From assembly GCA_043228905.1 (NCBI GenBank), contig JBHGNT010000014.1, positions 13,082,001 through 13,146,000 of the forward strand: a DNA stretch of 64,000 bases, in the 5' to 3' direction. The notes under the pieces are model-generated. The model had not been told where the DNA came from and did not search any database. It worked only from the letters and a program-made list of their open reading frames with translations. Positions 47,904 to 56,700 of the stretch are shown here, piece after piece (the first letter of the stretch is position 1; every line of letters starts with the position of its first letter). The position numbers and the translations under genes were made by a program. The stretch is from Azolla caroliniana (taxonomy: Eukaryota > Polypodiophyta).

Positions 47904-48667
47904 TGTCGTAGTGTATTTCGTACACTACGTGAAAAAGTAAAAATAATATAACCGATTTAATTACATATAAATAAATAAAATAAGAATATCAAGATATTTA
48001 TCACGTGCATAGGGCAAGATTTGAACCTTGTACCTCCACGTAGCCAAACCTCAACTTTACCATTATGCTACCTTATCTTTAGTGTTCTATAAATAGATTT
48101 AATAACTATAAGTGCTTTATTTGCGCCTACCTTTATTAAAAGGTAAATCATGCATTTTTAGAGTGCGTGAATATTTTATAGAAAAAAAACAACGCAAGCA
48201 ACTAAAAAGTGACTCATGCACATCTAGCGTGCATGAGCACTATATTTAGCAAATAAAAGCAAGGATTAGAAAAGCATCACATGCACATTTAGTGTGCATG
48301 AACATATGAGAAAAAGCATGTAGCTATGCTTAGTCTCTCCCATCACTACATAAGGATGGGGAGCACAATGTAATAGGTGTGAAAAATATTTGGAAACTAG
48401 ATATGTTTCTAAAAAACACCAATTAATAAACTATACTCGTGGGATTCACGAGAATTCTATATCATTCTCTTTCAACCGAAGTTTATATTCTTATATTCAT
48501 ATTGATTAATCTAATACAATACACTCGTGGGATTCATGAGTTTGCTATAACTCTTTCTTACAACATATTTATATTCTTATTAGCCTTAAAACTCTCCTCT
48601 TCCTAGTCCAAAACCCCAGCGGTTCCCACCCGACTCACGCAACGATCCGGAGCCGAAAGGCATGACA
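47904..48667. mobile_element. Solo LTR in the 5' LTR of copia B
   Basis: 764 bp, beginning TGTCGTAG and ending ATGACA (TGTC/GACA ends). It is flanked by ccgt on both sides (47900-47903 and 48668-48671; five bases accgt match if the last A is counted as target). It is AT-rich, unlike its host. It contains an inverted repeat at its start (tcgtagtgta / tacactacg), two copies of actcgtgggattca(c/t)gag (about 48434 and 48524), and a minus-strand tRNA-like segment. TGTC ends suggest a gypsy LTR, which I cannot confirm. Confidence 0.8.
48010..48076 (-). mobile_element. tRNA-like sequence (box A/box B) inside the solo LTR
   Basis: On the minus strand ggtagcataatgg (box A, 48072-48060) is followed by ggttcaaatcttgc (box B, 48027-48014). 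The spacing is tRNA-like. The layout and strand match the one in the chromovirus LTR at 22.8 kb. Confidence 0.5.
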
Positions 48668-48686
48668 CCGTAATCCCAACAGCAGC

Positions 48687-49544
48687 ATGCAGCTTGCCAA
48701 GAACCCCGTATTCCATGCTCGCACAAAGCACATAGAAGTGCACTATCACTTTGTGCGTGAGCGTGTCCTAAGCGGTGAGGTCGAACTTCGGTATGTTCAG
48801 ACGGATCGGCAAGTTGCCGACATCTTCACCAAACCACTCGGATCGGACAAGTTGCAGCACTTCACCGAAATTCTTGGTGTTCAACATCTCGATGTGCCAC
48901 ACTTGAGGGGGAGAACGGGCAAAAACATCGGAACGGGCAAAGGAAAAGAGATTGCCGAGTGCGCCGGTGAGGGAAGAATCGATAAAGGGAGAGACAAGAA
49001 GAAGAAAGGAGCTGAGTCGACAAAGGAAGTCAACACATCCAAACAAGTCGAAACAAGCGGCAACGGCGGCAGAGTCAAGAAGGACAGAGCCGACGGGAGG
49101 AAGAAGGCCAAGACCTGGACATGGTTCGATGTGGTGAAGGGCCTCGAATCGGAAGACGAATCAGGAGCGACCGATTTGGACAAGAGCTGGAACGAATCGG
49201 AGATAGTGGATTCGGTTCAACAGATAGATTCGGAAGGACCAGATCAATTCAAGGCCAAGAGGACGAGAAGGCAACGAAAGTCAACGCCAACACAAAGGAA
49301 TCGGCGAACCGGCACGCGCCGAAGTCACAACAGCGAGGGAGCTAAATTGGGCCTGTTGAGCAAACAAGCCGACCGAGGAGGTCGAGGTGCGCAGAACAAG
49401 AGGGGTCGCGGCAAACAGAACCGGACCGGACGAAGAGCGCGAGCAAGGCGGAGTAACACCAGAAGGAGCCGGGCAGAAGGACCGATGGCCACAGACGTTG
49501 ACACTACGACCAGACCTCATGTTGAGCTTGAGGGGGAGTGTTGA
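48687..49544 (+). pseudogene. RNase H end of copia A pol plus long basic C-terminal tail
   Basis: The first 70 codons complete RNase H: MQLAKNPVFHARTKHIEVHY, RYVQTDRQVADIFTKPLGSD and VQHLDVPHLRG. Copia pol normally ends here. In A the frame stays open for about 215 more codons to the first bases of the 3' LTR (stop at 49542-49544). The tail is rich in Lys, Arg, Glu and Gly (clusters GRDKKKKGAEST, RTRRQRKSTPTQRNRRTGTR, GRRARARRSNTRRSRAEG). It contains a Trp-rich spot (TWTWFDVVKG) and an acidic centre. I know no domain of this kind. It may be a fused extra ORF or simply open GC-rich spacer. Confidence 0.7.
49530..49538 (+). promoter_or_regulatory. Polypurine tract of copia A
   Basis: gagggggag sits directly before the LTR start TGTTGAGC at 49539. 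Confidence 0.8.
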
Positions 49545-49960
49545 GCGGCAAGCTCAATTGGAGCCGGATCGGCTAAATAATCCTGAGCCGGTGAGCGAGA
49601 AGGATCGGTGAGCTGGTGAGCACCCAGTGAGCAAAAGAGCCGGTGAGCTGGGGATCCGGTTAGCCGGATCCATCAGTAATCGGAAGCCTAGTAGCAGCTA
49701 GACTACCAGGGAGTTAATACTCTCGTAGTTAGTGTCAGATGCTCGAGTGAGCATTGAAGTACACCGTACTTCTGTTAGTCCATATGGACTTGTATAAAAG
49801 TGTTCGTTGAACACATACTATGTACAGAGTGTTGATATAATTTTTGAATAGTGATTCTTGTTCTGCTCTCTCTGTCTCTCCCGCGTATTGTTAAGCTCTC
49901 CATTAAACCTGTTCTCTATTTTTTGTTTTCTATTGCTTCCGCACGCTATTTGTTTTTACA
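49539..49960 (+). repeat. 3' LTR of copia A
   Basis: 422 bp, colinear with the 5' LTR, ends TTTTTACA. It is followed by the duplicated aaagt and the last 35 bp of the interrupted solo LTR. Confidence 0.9.
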
Positions 49961-50000
49961 AAAGTTTAAATAATCTCGATTCGGATCCATATTCCCAACA

Positions 50001-51109
50001 GATATAGATGTCCACACTGAGTTCAAGTGCAAACATCATCGCTCACACGGCTTTCGGAAGCAGCTATTTATAGGGAAAGCGTGTCTTCGAATTGCAACAC
50101 AAACAACAAATCATACTAAATAAATCATTTTAAGTCTTATCTCACACACATATAAGTATTGATTGTTGTTTGGAAATTTAAATAGATCAAGATGCCTTTG
50201 CATTGTGTTCTGATTTTTGGTTTTCCGGACATATTGCTTTTGATTTCCACGCTCCTCCCATGGGCATATGCGCCTTCTGCTTGCAACACATCCGGAATGG
50301 CAGGATCAAGCGAGGGAGGAGATAGTCGTGCTATGCAGCAAGAGCGCGGATGTAATGCCCTCAATGGAGTCAATGAACCAAATGAAGATCACAAGTAATA
50401 ATGTCGAAGAATGTCTAAACCCTAAAACACCTCTAAACCCTAAACCCTCATAAACCCCTAACCCCTAAGCCTTAATAAACCCCTAACCCCTAAACCTTAA
50501 TAAACCCCTATCCCCTAAACCTTAATAAACCCCTAATCCGTCAACCTTAATAAACCCCTAACCCCTAACCTTGGTTTGACATAATTAGGGTTTGTTTCAT
50601 TACCTATGTCTTGATTAGTATGTTTTCTTAATGGAAATTTTGAGTGTGGAAAACCAATCTTAGGTAATAATCTATACAATTGACAGTTGACCATGATGCT
50701 GAATGAGACGATGAGACTATACCCGCCGGTCGTGGCGATGATAAGGATGGTGGAGAAGGACACGAGGCTAGGAGGAGTGGAGGAGGAAGACACAGTGGTG
50801 ATATTGTCAGGGACGGAGATAGTGTTGCCAGTGCTCATGTGGCATCATGAGGCAGAGTACTCGGGGAACGACACAGATGAGTTCCGGCCGAAGCTGTTCG
50901 AGGGAGGGGTGGCCAAGGCATGTTGGGTGCTAGGGGCGTACCTCCCATTCTCCATAGGACCAAGGGTTTGTATCGGGCAGGGTTTCGCGATGATGGAGGC
51001 GAAGACGGTGTTGGCCGCCATCCTACAGAGCTTCCACTTCCATGTGTCGCCGTCGTACCCCCACGCCCTTGCCACTGTGCTTACCTTGCAGCCACAATTC
51101 GGGATGTAG
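50001..51109 (+). pseudogene. Cytochrome P450 (CYP72 clan, CYP709-like), right part
   Basis: DIDVHTEF continues the exon cut at 38122. A frameshift follows, then NIIAHTAFGSSYL, a TAG where Glu is usual, and GKRVFELQHKQQ (50045-50100). A decayed I-helix stretch near 50215 (DFWFSGH for FFFAGH) leads to LLLATHPEWQDQAREEIVVL (50274-50333), then intron. The last exon (about 50687-51109) is open. It has the ExxR motif LNETMRLYPP and the heme-binding loop PFSIGPRVCIG (FxxGxRxCxG with the Cys ligand), and ends LTLQPQFGM. P450s of this clan are ER-bound monooxygenases. The frameshift, the stop and the 11.9-kb insertion make this a pseudogene. Confidence 0.8.
50405..50575. repeat. Degenerate telomere-like repeats in P450 intron
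   Basis: Strings of aaaccct/taaacccctaa, the plant telomere unit (CCCTAAA) with extra C, run for about 170 bp. They fall into a higher-order unit of about 26 bp (ataaacccctaacccctaa, then ccttaa) repeated about five times. They lie between the I-helix and the heme-loop exons of the P450. Confidence 0.8.
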
Positions 51110-51149
51110 ATCACCTTCACCCATCTTAACTAGTCTCCTCTTCTCTCTC

Positions 51150-51600
51150 TCTCTTTTGTCGGAAATGTATGTTTGTTACACAAGATGATAATACAACCCT
51201 TGTTATCTCCACTTACTTCATTAGCTTCTCTCTCTCTCTTGGAAATGTATCTTTGTTATTAATACAAGATGGATAGTACAACCCTTCCTATATCCACTAA
51301 TTTCATTACTAGGTATATGGCAAGGTAACCCCTCTCAAATCTTGTAATACTAGATTTTGTCAAAAATGTATGTTATTGAAAGAAGATGATAATACAACCC
51401 TTGCTATCTCCATGTACTTTTTACTTCATTAGTAGTTATATGGCAAGATAACCCCTCTCAAGTGTTGTAATACTAGATTTTGTCAGAAATTTATGTTTGT
51501 TATTTAAACAAGATGATAATACAACCCTTTTTATATCCACTTCATTAGTAGTTATGTGGCAAGGTAACCCCTCTCAAGTGTTGTAATACTAGATGGTGCT
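51150..51600. repeat. Tandem repeat downstream of P450 (about 110-125 bp, four units)
   Basis: Each unit contains aatgtatgtttgttat, acaagatgataatacaaccc, tatctccact, and ggcaaggtaacccctctcaa with ttgtaatactagatt after it. Units begin near 51150, 51240, 51365 and 51485. No coding is seen. Confidence 0.8.
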
Positions 51601-52125
51601 CTCTCTCTCTCTCTCTTCAACCAAATCTTGTAGGATACTAGTAATTCTTAAAAGAAACCTGATGAATGTCGTCACTTAGTTTTGGATTCCAAACTAATCA
51701 TATGCATGATTGATTATCAAATTAAAGAGTGGCTTTGAAAAATCAAATCAATTAAGTTCTTGAAATATATAGTAGATCCATATTCCGTCTTTGGCACCAA
51801 CAACAACATGACTACATATTCCACCAAAGAAACTTTTTGCTTAATTCTTTTGATCACCATGCTACAACAACTCCAACAAGACAAAGTTTTTCTATCCCAT
51901 AATTGCGATGGGTGGGTTTGTCCATTGGTTGAGGTTGATCTCAATGGAATTTGATTCAGACCTAGTATAAGTCAAGGCCATATCTTTTGTGTGCTTCATA
52001 TGTAGTGCATCAACCCCTTAAAGCTTTAGGCCATTTCATTGCGTAACACTCATTTCAACAAACCTTCTGTTGAGCTCTTGCAATAAGCTTTCATTTTGAG
52101 TTCAACAGTACAGAATTCAAAGAGT
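51601..52125. other. Intergenic DNA, no gene seen
   Basis: Short CT tracts and a low-quality open frame (51760-51954) are present; nothing recognisable. Confidence 0.4.
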
Positions 52126-52179
52126 TTTCTTTTGGTAAGGCAATAGTGGTATGAACTCATACCACAAATGTTCCTCAAA

Positions 52180-52330
52180 GATTTTTTTCATGGGATCTCA
52201 TCACGATAGAACTTAGGACACTATGATGGTACTCAAATAACTTTTCATGGGATCACGATAGAACTTAGGACACTATGATGGTACTCAAAGAATGTTTTCA
52301 TGGGATCTCATCACCATAGAACTCCTAGAA
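52180..52330. repeat. Short tandem repeat, about 60 bp, three units
   Basis: Units share tttcatgggatc(tcat)cacgatagaact and aggacactatgatggtactc. They begin near 52183, 52247 and 52300, the last partial. Confidence 0.75.
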
Positions 52331-52660
52331 TTCTATCATCTAAGGCTCTTGCATATGAAGAACATCCTTTGCCTTGTGTTTGCATTTTTCTTGAAAGAGG
52401 TGTGACTAGCAAAACTACTACTCATCTTGTTAGGTGCCATCGGTACTATGGACGAGAAGTTCAACGCTAGCCCTCATGTTTGTTTATCTAACATCATGAG
52501 CAGGTTTGGTTACTAGAATTTAGACTCCGCTCTAGTTTGTGGGAAAGTCACTATGATTCTACAAATTAGTATGACCTTGGCTCTAGCCACACCACATTTT
52601 GAAAATGGGGTTAGTGCTCCCCAATTTAAAGAACATCGAACTACCCCATGAATTCCCCAA
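52331..52660. other. Intergenic DNA, no gene seen
   Basis: I see no supportable feature here before the small inverted-repeat element. Confidence 0.4.
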
Positions 52661-52891
52661 TGTTACGGGCAGGACAATATAATATCCCGTGGTGAAAATG
52701 TGCCGTAGTAATCTTTACACTCTCGTTTAACCCTCACACTTTGTCCACATGTATAGAATACTATGGTACATGCTCACCACGGTATATTATATGGTCATGC
52801 ATGTAACATATAACCCTCACACTTTATCCACGTGTATAGAATACTACGATACATTCTCACCACGGGATATTATATGGTCATGCCCGTAACA
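52661..52891. mobile_element. MITE-like element with terminal inverted repeats (231 bp)
   Basis: The left end tgttacgggcaggacaatat is answered by the right end atatggtcatgcccgtaaca, and pairing extends inward over tatcccgtggtgaaaatgt. Inside, an 80-100-bp block (aaccctcacactttgtcca, then catgtatagaatacta) is duplicated. Possible target duplication: ccaa/tcaa, imperfect. It has no coding capacity. The superfamily is uncertain. Confidence 0.65.
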
Positions 52892-53089
52892 CTCAAGCCA
52901 CCATTGGTTTGCCAAAGCACATTATGGATGGGAACCCCAAGAAGTAGCTCCTCTTCCATACATACCACCTTTTTAGGACCACCAAGCAATTGATGGCCCA
53001 GCTGGTAATGTGGGAAAGAATCCCCTCCAAGCTTTTCTAGAGCTAGGGGTAGGACTACGGCACAACTACAAGAACACTCACATGTCTTG
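52892..53089. other. Flank of copia C, no gene seen
   Basis: I see no supportable feature between the small inverted-repeat element and copia C. Confidence 0.4.
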
Positions 53090-53094
53090 ATGTG

Positions 53095-53836
53095 TGTAAA
53101 GAATCAGATATGATTCTTGTGTAGCAGAAGAGATGTGTGTTATGTGTATGTGTGAGAGGAATTAGAGAAGAGAATAGAAACACAAGATAGATAAGGTAGA
53201 GAAAGGAAATACTCAAGAAGAAGATGTATATTCACAAGTAGAATGAGAAATGAAAATGTAGCATTACAAGGAGTCACAATCGACTTAGTATGAAGTATGA
53301 GGAGGGTGCTTTATATAGAGTCACCCTCTCTCTTCATTAACTTTACAACAACCACTCTCTCTCTCTTGGGGAATGTGAAGACTCATAGTCATGGGGAATA
53401 TGTAACTCATTAGTTATTGTTAGGAAACAGGTCCCTCTGGATGGGAAGTGAGAAGAACAGTGTTGATGAGAAACTCGGCTGAGGCCGATAGGCCGAGGCC
53501 TAAACCGGATCAGGAGTACCCGGCTACAGAAGACCCAGTGAGAACCGGATGTGGAGTACCTGGCTACGGAAGACCCAGTGAGAACAGGATGTGGAGTACC
53601 CGGCTACGGAAGACCCGATGAGAACCGGATGACGAGTGCCCGGAAAGCGCCGGATGATGCAGGCCCGGTGAGGAGTGCTCACCGGATGAAGGGACATATT
53701 CGTAAATATGTTTCTGAGAGTCCATCGGGGCTATATTTGTAAATAGCCGAAAAGTCATATTAGTATAAATATGACTTAGGGCAAACTTAGTAGGTTGTTG
53801 TCATTCTTGTTGGCGCAAGATTAGAGCGCAACAGTG

Positions 53837-53882
<46 letters not shown>

Positions 53883-54293
53883 CGATGAGTTCGTATCTCT
53901 GTTGTAACCGCCACCTGTGGCGAAGACAGTGAACAAGAGGTCATTGCCTCTGTGTTCATCCATTGTATATTGTTACATAGTGATAGTTATCAGTCAGTGG
54001 ACTGCCGTGGTTTTTCCCGTGTTTGGGTTTTCCACGTAAACATCCTGTGTACTCTTCTCTCCATTGTGTCATGCATTCATTCCCGTTTTCTGTGTTTGAT
54101 TCTAAGCTTGGTTGTGGCTGAGCGTTGTTCATTAGGAGCGCGTAGTTCCTGTCAGTTATGTGTCATAGAATATGATTCTATGACACATAGTTAATGTGTA
54201 GAGAGTAGTGGTGTGACTCTTGACCTTTGAATAATCATAGATTCTCAAAAGCTGTGTTCACACGTTGTGCTATGTTGAGCTTGATTCTCAACA
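53095..54293 (-). repeat. 3' LTR of copia C (split by solo LTR)
   Basis: Its parts are 53095-53417 and 54160-54293. It contains agtcaccctctctcttcatt and ttatatag (TATA region on the minus strand near 53313-53320), and an inverted repeat tgtcatagaatatgattctatgaca (54161-54185). It is followed on the minus strand side by the purine tract. Confidence 0.88.
53418..54154 (+). mobile_element. Solo LTR of B/D-type copia in LTR of C
   Basis: 737 bp, starts TGTTAGG, ends CCTGTCA, with a perfect 5-bp duplication gttat (53413-53417 and 54155-54159). It shares with the LTRs of B and D the opening acaggtccctc(c/t)ggatggga, U3 repeats ending gtacccggctacgg(a)agac, the TATA-bearing inverted repeat (53753-53776), a (GA)n tract (about 53840-53876) and cgtggtttttcccgtgttt. 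No internal region remains, so it formed by LTR-LTR recombination. Confidence 0.88.
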
Positions 54294-54304
54294 TGCCCCC
54301 TCAA
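54294..54304 (-). promoter_or_regulatory. Polypurine tract of copia C
   Basis: On the minus strand gcttgagggggca immediately precedes the LTR start TGTTGAGAATC, similar to element A. Confidence 0.8.
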
Positions 54305-54306
54305 GC

Positions 54307-55560
54307 TCAACTCGGGTTGGTTCCTTTCGATTGATGTCCGCTTCGGTTGGTATCCGGTTCGGACAATCTCCGGTGTCCGCTTCGGCTCGTACCCGGTTCG
54401 GACGGTATCTGGTTGTCGCTTGTACTCCCCCTCAAGCTTGGCAAGTCAAGTTGCTTGAGGCCGTAGAGAGGTTTCTTGAGTTGGCATACGACTTTTGGAT
54501 GAATGCGCGATTCAAAGCCGGGTGGTTGTACCATGTACACCTCCTCGTCCAATTCGCCTTGAAGAAAGGCGTTGTTGACATCCATTTGGTGGAGGTGCGA
54601 CCCTTTAGCCGCCGCGAGTGCAATTACGGTCCGCACAGTCGTCATCTTTGCCACCGGGGCAAATGTTTCTTCGTAGTCGACGCCATGTGTTTGTGTGTAT
54701 CCTTTTGTTACGAGTCGAGCTTTGTAGCGGTTGATGGAGCCATCAACATTATACTTCACCTTGTAGATCCATCTACATCCGATCGCCTTCCTATGCGGTG
54801 AGTGGGGAACGAGATCCCATGTGTCATTCTTGCGTAGTGCATGCATCTCCTTGTTCATTGCTTCGATCCATTGCAGGTCCTCCATGGCTTCGGAAGAGGT
54901 TTCCGGCTCGCGTACTGTTGCGACCTTCATCATAAAGGCGTAATGGAATGCCATATAATCGTTGTGGCCGAATCGGCTTACGGGGTTCTTTTCACGGGCG
55001 GATCGACGGAGCTTCTGGTTTGCGGATACTACGGCGTTCTCCACTCCATTTGTTCGCATCTCAAGTTCTTCGAACTCACTATCGAGGGAGTGAGTCGATT
55101 CGTTGCCGTCGAAGTGATCGTCTTCATACTCCAGCATTTTTACCTTCCCTTTGTCCATCTTCAGACTCGGCCGAGATGTGCTTTGATCGCTCGGGGGTTC
55201 TTGTGGTCTGCTCAGTCGGGTCGTGATCGGACTTTCTTCGAACATGTGTGTAAAGTGATCTTCATCCTCTATCTCTTGTTCAGCGGATTCCGGGTCGAGG
55301 TTGTCTCTGGTGCGTACCAGGATGCGGACTCGTAAAAAACAATGTCTCGACTTACTCGAGATTTTCGAGTTGAGGGGTTGTAGCACTTGTACCCCTTTTG
55401 CTCCAGTGAGTATCCTACGAGGATACATTTCTTCGTCTTCGGGTCAAGCTTTTGACGCTTCTCGTCGGGGATGTGCACGTACGCAATGGAGCCGAATATC
55501 CGACAATGCGATAGGTCCGGCTTCTTTCCGAAGAACTTCTCGTGTGGAGTAAGTTAGTGC
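54307..55560 (-). pseudogene. RT N-terminal half of copia C pol with internal deletion
   Basis: Minus strand: integrase C-terminus (AYVHIPDEKRQKLDPKTKKC, VGYSLEQKGYKCYNPSTR), an acidic spacer, then RT from EAMNKEMHALRKNDTWDLV through VTKGYTQTHGVDYEETFAPV and MDVNNAFLQGELDEEVYM to LKKPLYGLKQ. At that point (about 54453-54458) the text jumps to LDLPSLRGSTSDNQ, which is the extreme end of pol in this lineage. About 450 codons (the YVDD box, rest of RT, all RNase H) are thus missing. A short tail repeats SEPGTSRSGH / SEPDTNRSGH. The last open frame is 373 codons (54307-55428). Confidence 0.85.
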
Positions 55561-56700
55561 ACACCCGATGTCGTACACCGATTCATAAGATAGACGGCTG
55601 TGTTAGTTGCTTCCGCCCAATACGATTTTGGCATGTGCTTTTCGTTAAGCATAGCCCGTGCCACTTTGAGGATGTGCCGATTCTTGTGTTCGGCCACTCC
55701 ATTTTGTTGTAGCATATGTTGACATGAAAACTCTCGCCGTATTCCTTCTTTCCGTAGAAACACCGAAAATTTGTTGGAGAAGTACTCCTTGCCTCCATCT
55801 GACCAAAGACATCATACATGTCGGCCCGTGCCTTTCTTGACTTCATTCTTAAATTTTTGGAAGTGTCCGAACACTTTGCTCTTTTGTCGCATTGGGTAGA
55901 TCCAAGTGTGCCTAGAGAAGTCGTCGATGAAGGTCATGTAGTATTGACTTCCGCCGAATGTCGCCGTTTGAGCCGGACCCCATACATCGGAATGTATTAC
56001 GTCGAGTACGCCTTTGCTCACATTCCGCTCCTTTGGAAATGGGTGCCGATGTTGCTTGCCGAATTGGCAAGCGGCACACATGCCTTCAATCTATTTCTCT
56101 GTCAATGTCGGGAGCCCGATGACGACTCCTTTCGATTGCATTGCCTTGAGCTTTTGGAGGTTGATATGGCCAATCTGCTTGTGCCATAACTCTATGTCGG
56201 AATCGGCTTTCATGCCCTTTGTGAACATGGCCGATTTCATCTCGTGTGAGTCGAGAATGAACATTCGGCCCTCTCTTTGTCCGCGAGCGATGAGTCGGCC
56301 CTCTTTTTTGATGAAGCAACCACCTTGATTAAATCGAACTTGCATTCCTTGCTCTACAATTTGGCCGATGGAGACCAAATTCTTCGTGATAGTTGGTACA
56401 TGCAAGACATTTTTAATGTAAGTTTGCTTACCTTCTTCTCCGAACGGAACATTGCCGATGTGCCGAATCGGGTGCGTAGTGTCGTCTCCGGTTTCGACAT
56501 AGCCGGGTCGGTCCGGCTCTCGAAGTTCTCGGAACCATTCTTGATGCGAGGTCTTATGGTTTGAGGCACTAGAATCGACGAACCATACGTCTTTCGGACT
56601 GGAGGCACTAGTAGAAGTAGAGGCTGACATAGAATTCGCTCTATGTCTCATCACGAACATTCCGCCGCGATTGTCATAGTCGGAGTTGATGGCGTAGTTG
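55554..56700 (-). pseudogene. Protease and integrase of copia C (broken)
   Basis: Minus strand pieces: protease DVWFVDSSASNHKTSHQEWF, where the usual DSGA is DSSA. Next are LWHKQIGHINLQKLKAMQSK, a stop, CAACQFGKQHRHPF, VIHSDVWGPAQTATFGGSQY and a stop at about 55812. After a frameshifted stretch come EGIRREFSCQHMLQQNGVAE and RAMLNEKHMPKSYWAEATNT. At least three stops or shifts separate the parts, so no integrase could be made. Confidence 0.85.

Larger units (their letters stand above)
42684..48681 (-). mobile_element. Ty1/copia retrotransposon B (in RNase H of A)
   Basis: LTRs: 42684-43218 (535 bp, 3' LTR) and 47334-48681 (5' LTR, about 580 bp without the solo LTR inside). On the plus strand they begin TGTTGG and end CCAACA. 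The target duplication is gcaac (42679-42683) / gcagc (48682-48686); joined, the host text reads AACATAAGCAGCATG of RNase H. On the minus strand the order is PBS, gag-pol in one frame, PPT. It is damaged by a 1-base deletion, a stop and an integrase Glu-to-Lys change. It is a close relative of element D. Confidence 0.92.
47334..48681 (-). repeat. 5' LTR of copia B (split by a solo LTR)
   Basis: Its parts are 47334-47903 and 48672-48681 plus the duplicated bases. Compared with the 3' LTR it has an extra copy of a ~45-bp U3 repeat (cgtcatccggctccgtagcc ... gaaaccgggtctt). It has a TATA box in an inverted repeat at 47606-47629. Confidence 0.88.
38962..49960 (+). mobile_element. Ty1/copia retrotransposon A (interrupted by element B)
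   Basis: Two LTRs of exactly 422 bp (38962-39383 and 49539-49960) begin TGTTGAGC and end TTTTTACA. The flanking duplication is gaagt (38957-38961) / aaagt (49961-49965), one mismatch. The order PBS, gag, protease, integrase, RT, RNase H, PPT is that of copia. Element B is inserted in the RNase H region at 42684-48681. Without B, A is about 5.0 kb. It is dead: gag has stops, and a deletion fuses the integrase end to the RT. The sequence is GC-rich against AT-rich flanks, so it is younger than the surrounding debris. Confidence 0.92.
38123..50000. mobile_element. Solo LTR (about 874 bp) interrupted by copia element A
   Basis: Its parts are 38123-38961 and 49966-50000. It begins TGTTGGGG and ends CCCAACA (terminal inverted repeat TGTTGGG/CCCAACA). 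The flanking 5-bp duplication is aatat/gatat, one base apart. The 3' part of the left piece has the phrase cccgtggtttttccctattt, then gggttttccacg, which is typical of the R-U5 region of plant copia LTRs. A primer-binding site would sit just after the right end, and there is none. Coding sequence of P450 flanks both sides. Coordinates include the nested elements. Confidence 0.8.

Noticed and set aside
47560-47940. 126-codon frame in the LTR of B (also 42920-43186)
   Set aside because: It lies wholly in LTR DNA, is repeated in both LTRs, and is antisense to the element's transcript.
54841-55335. Plus-strand open frames over copia C
   Set aside because: They are antisense to the RT and integrase coding of element C.
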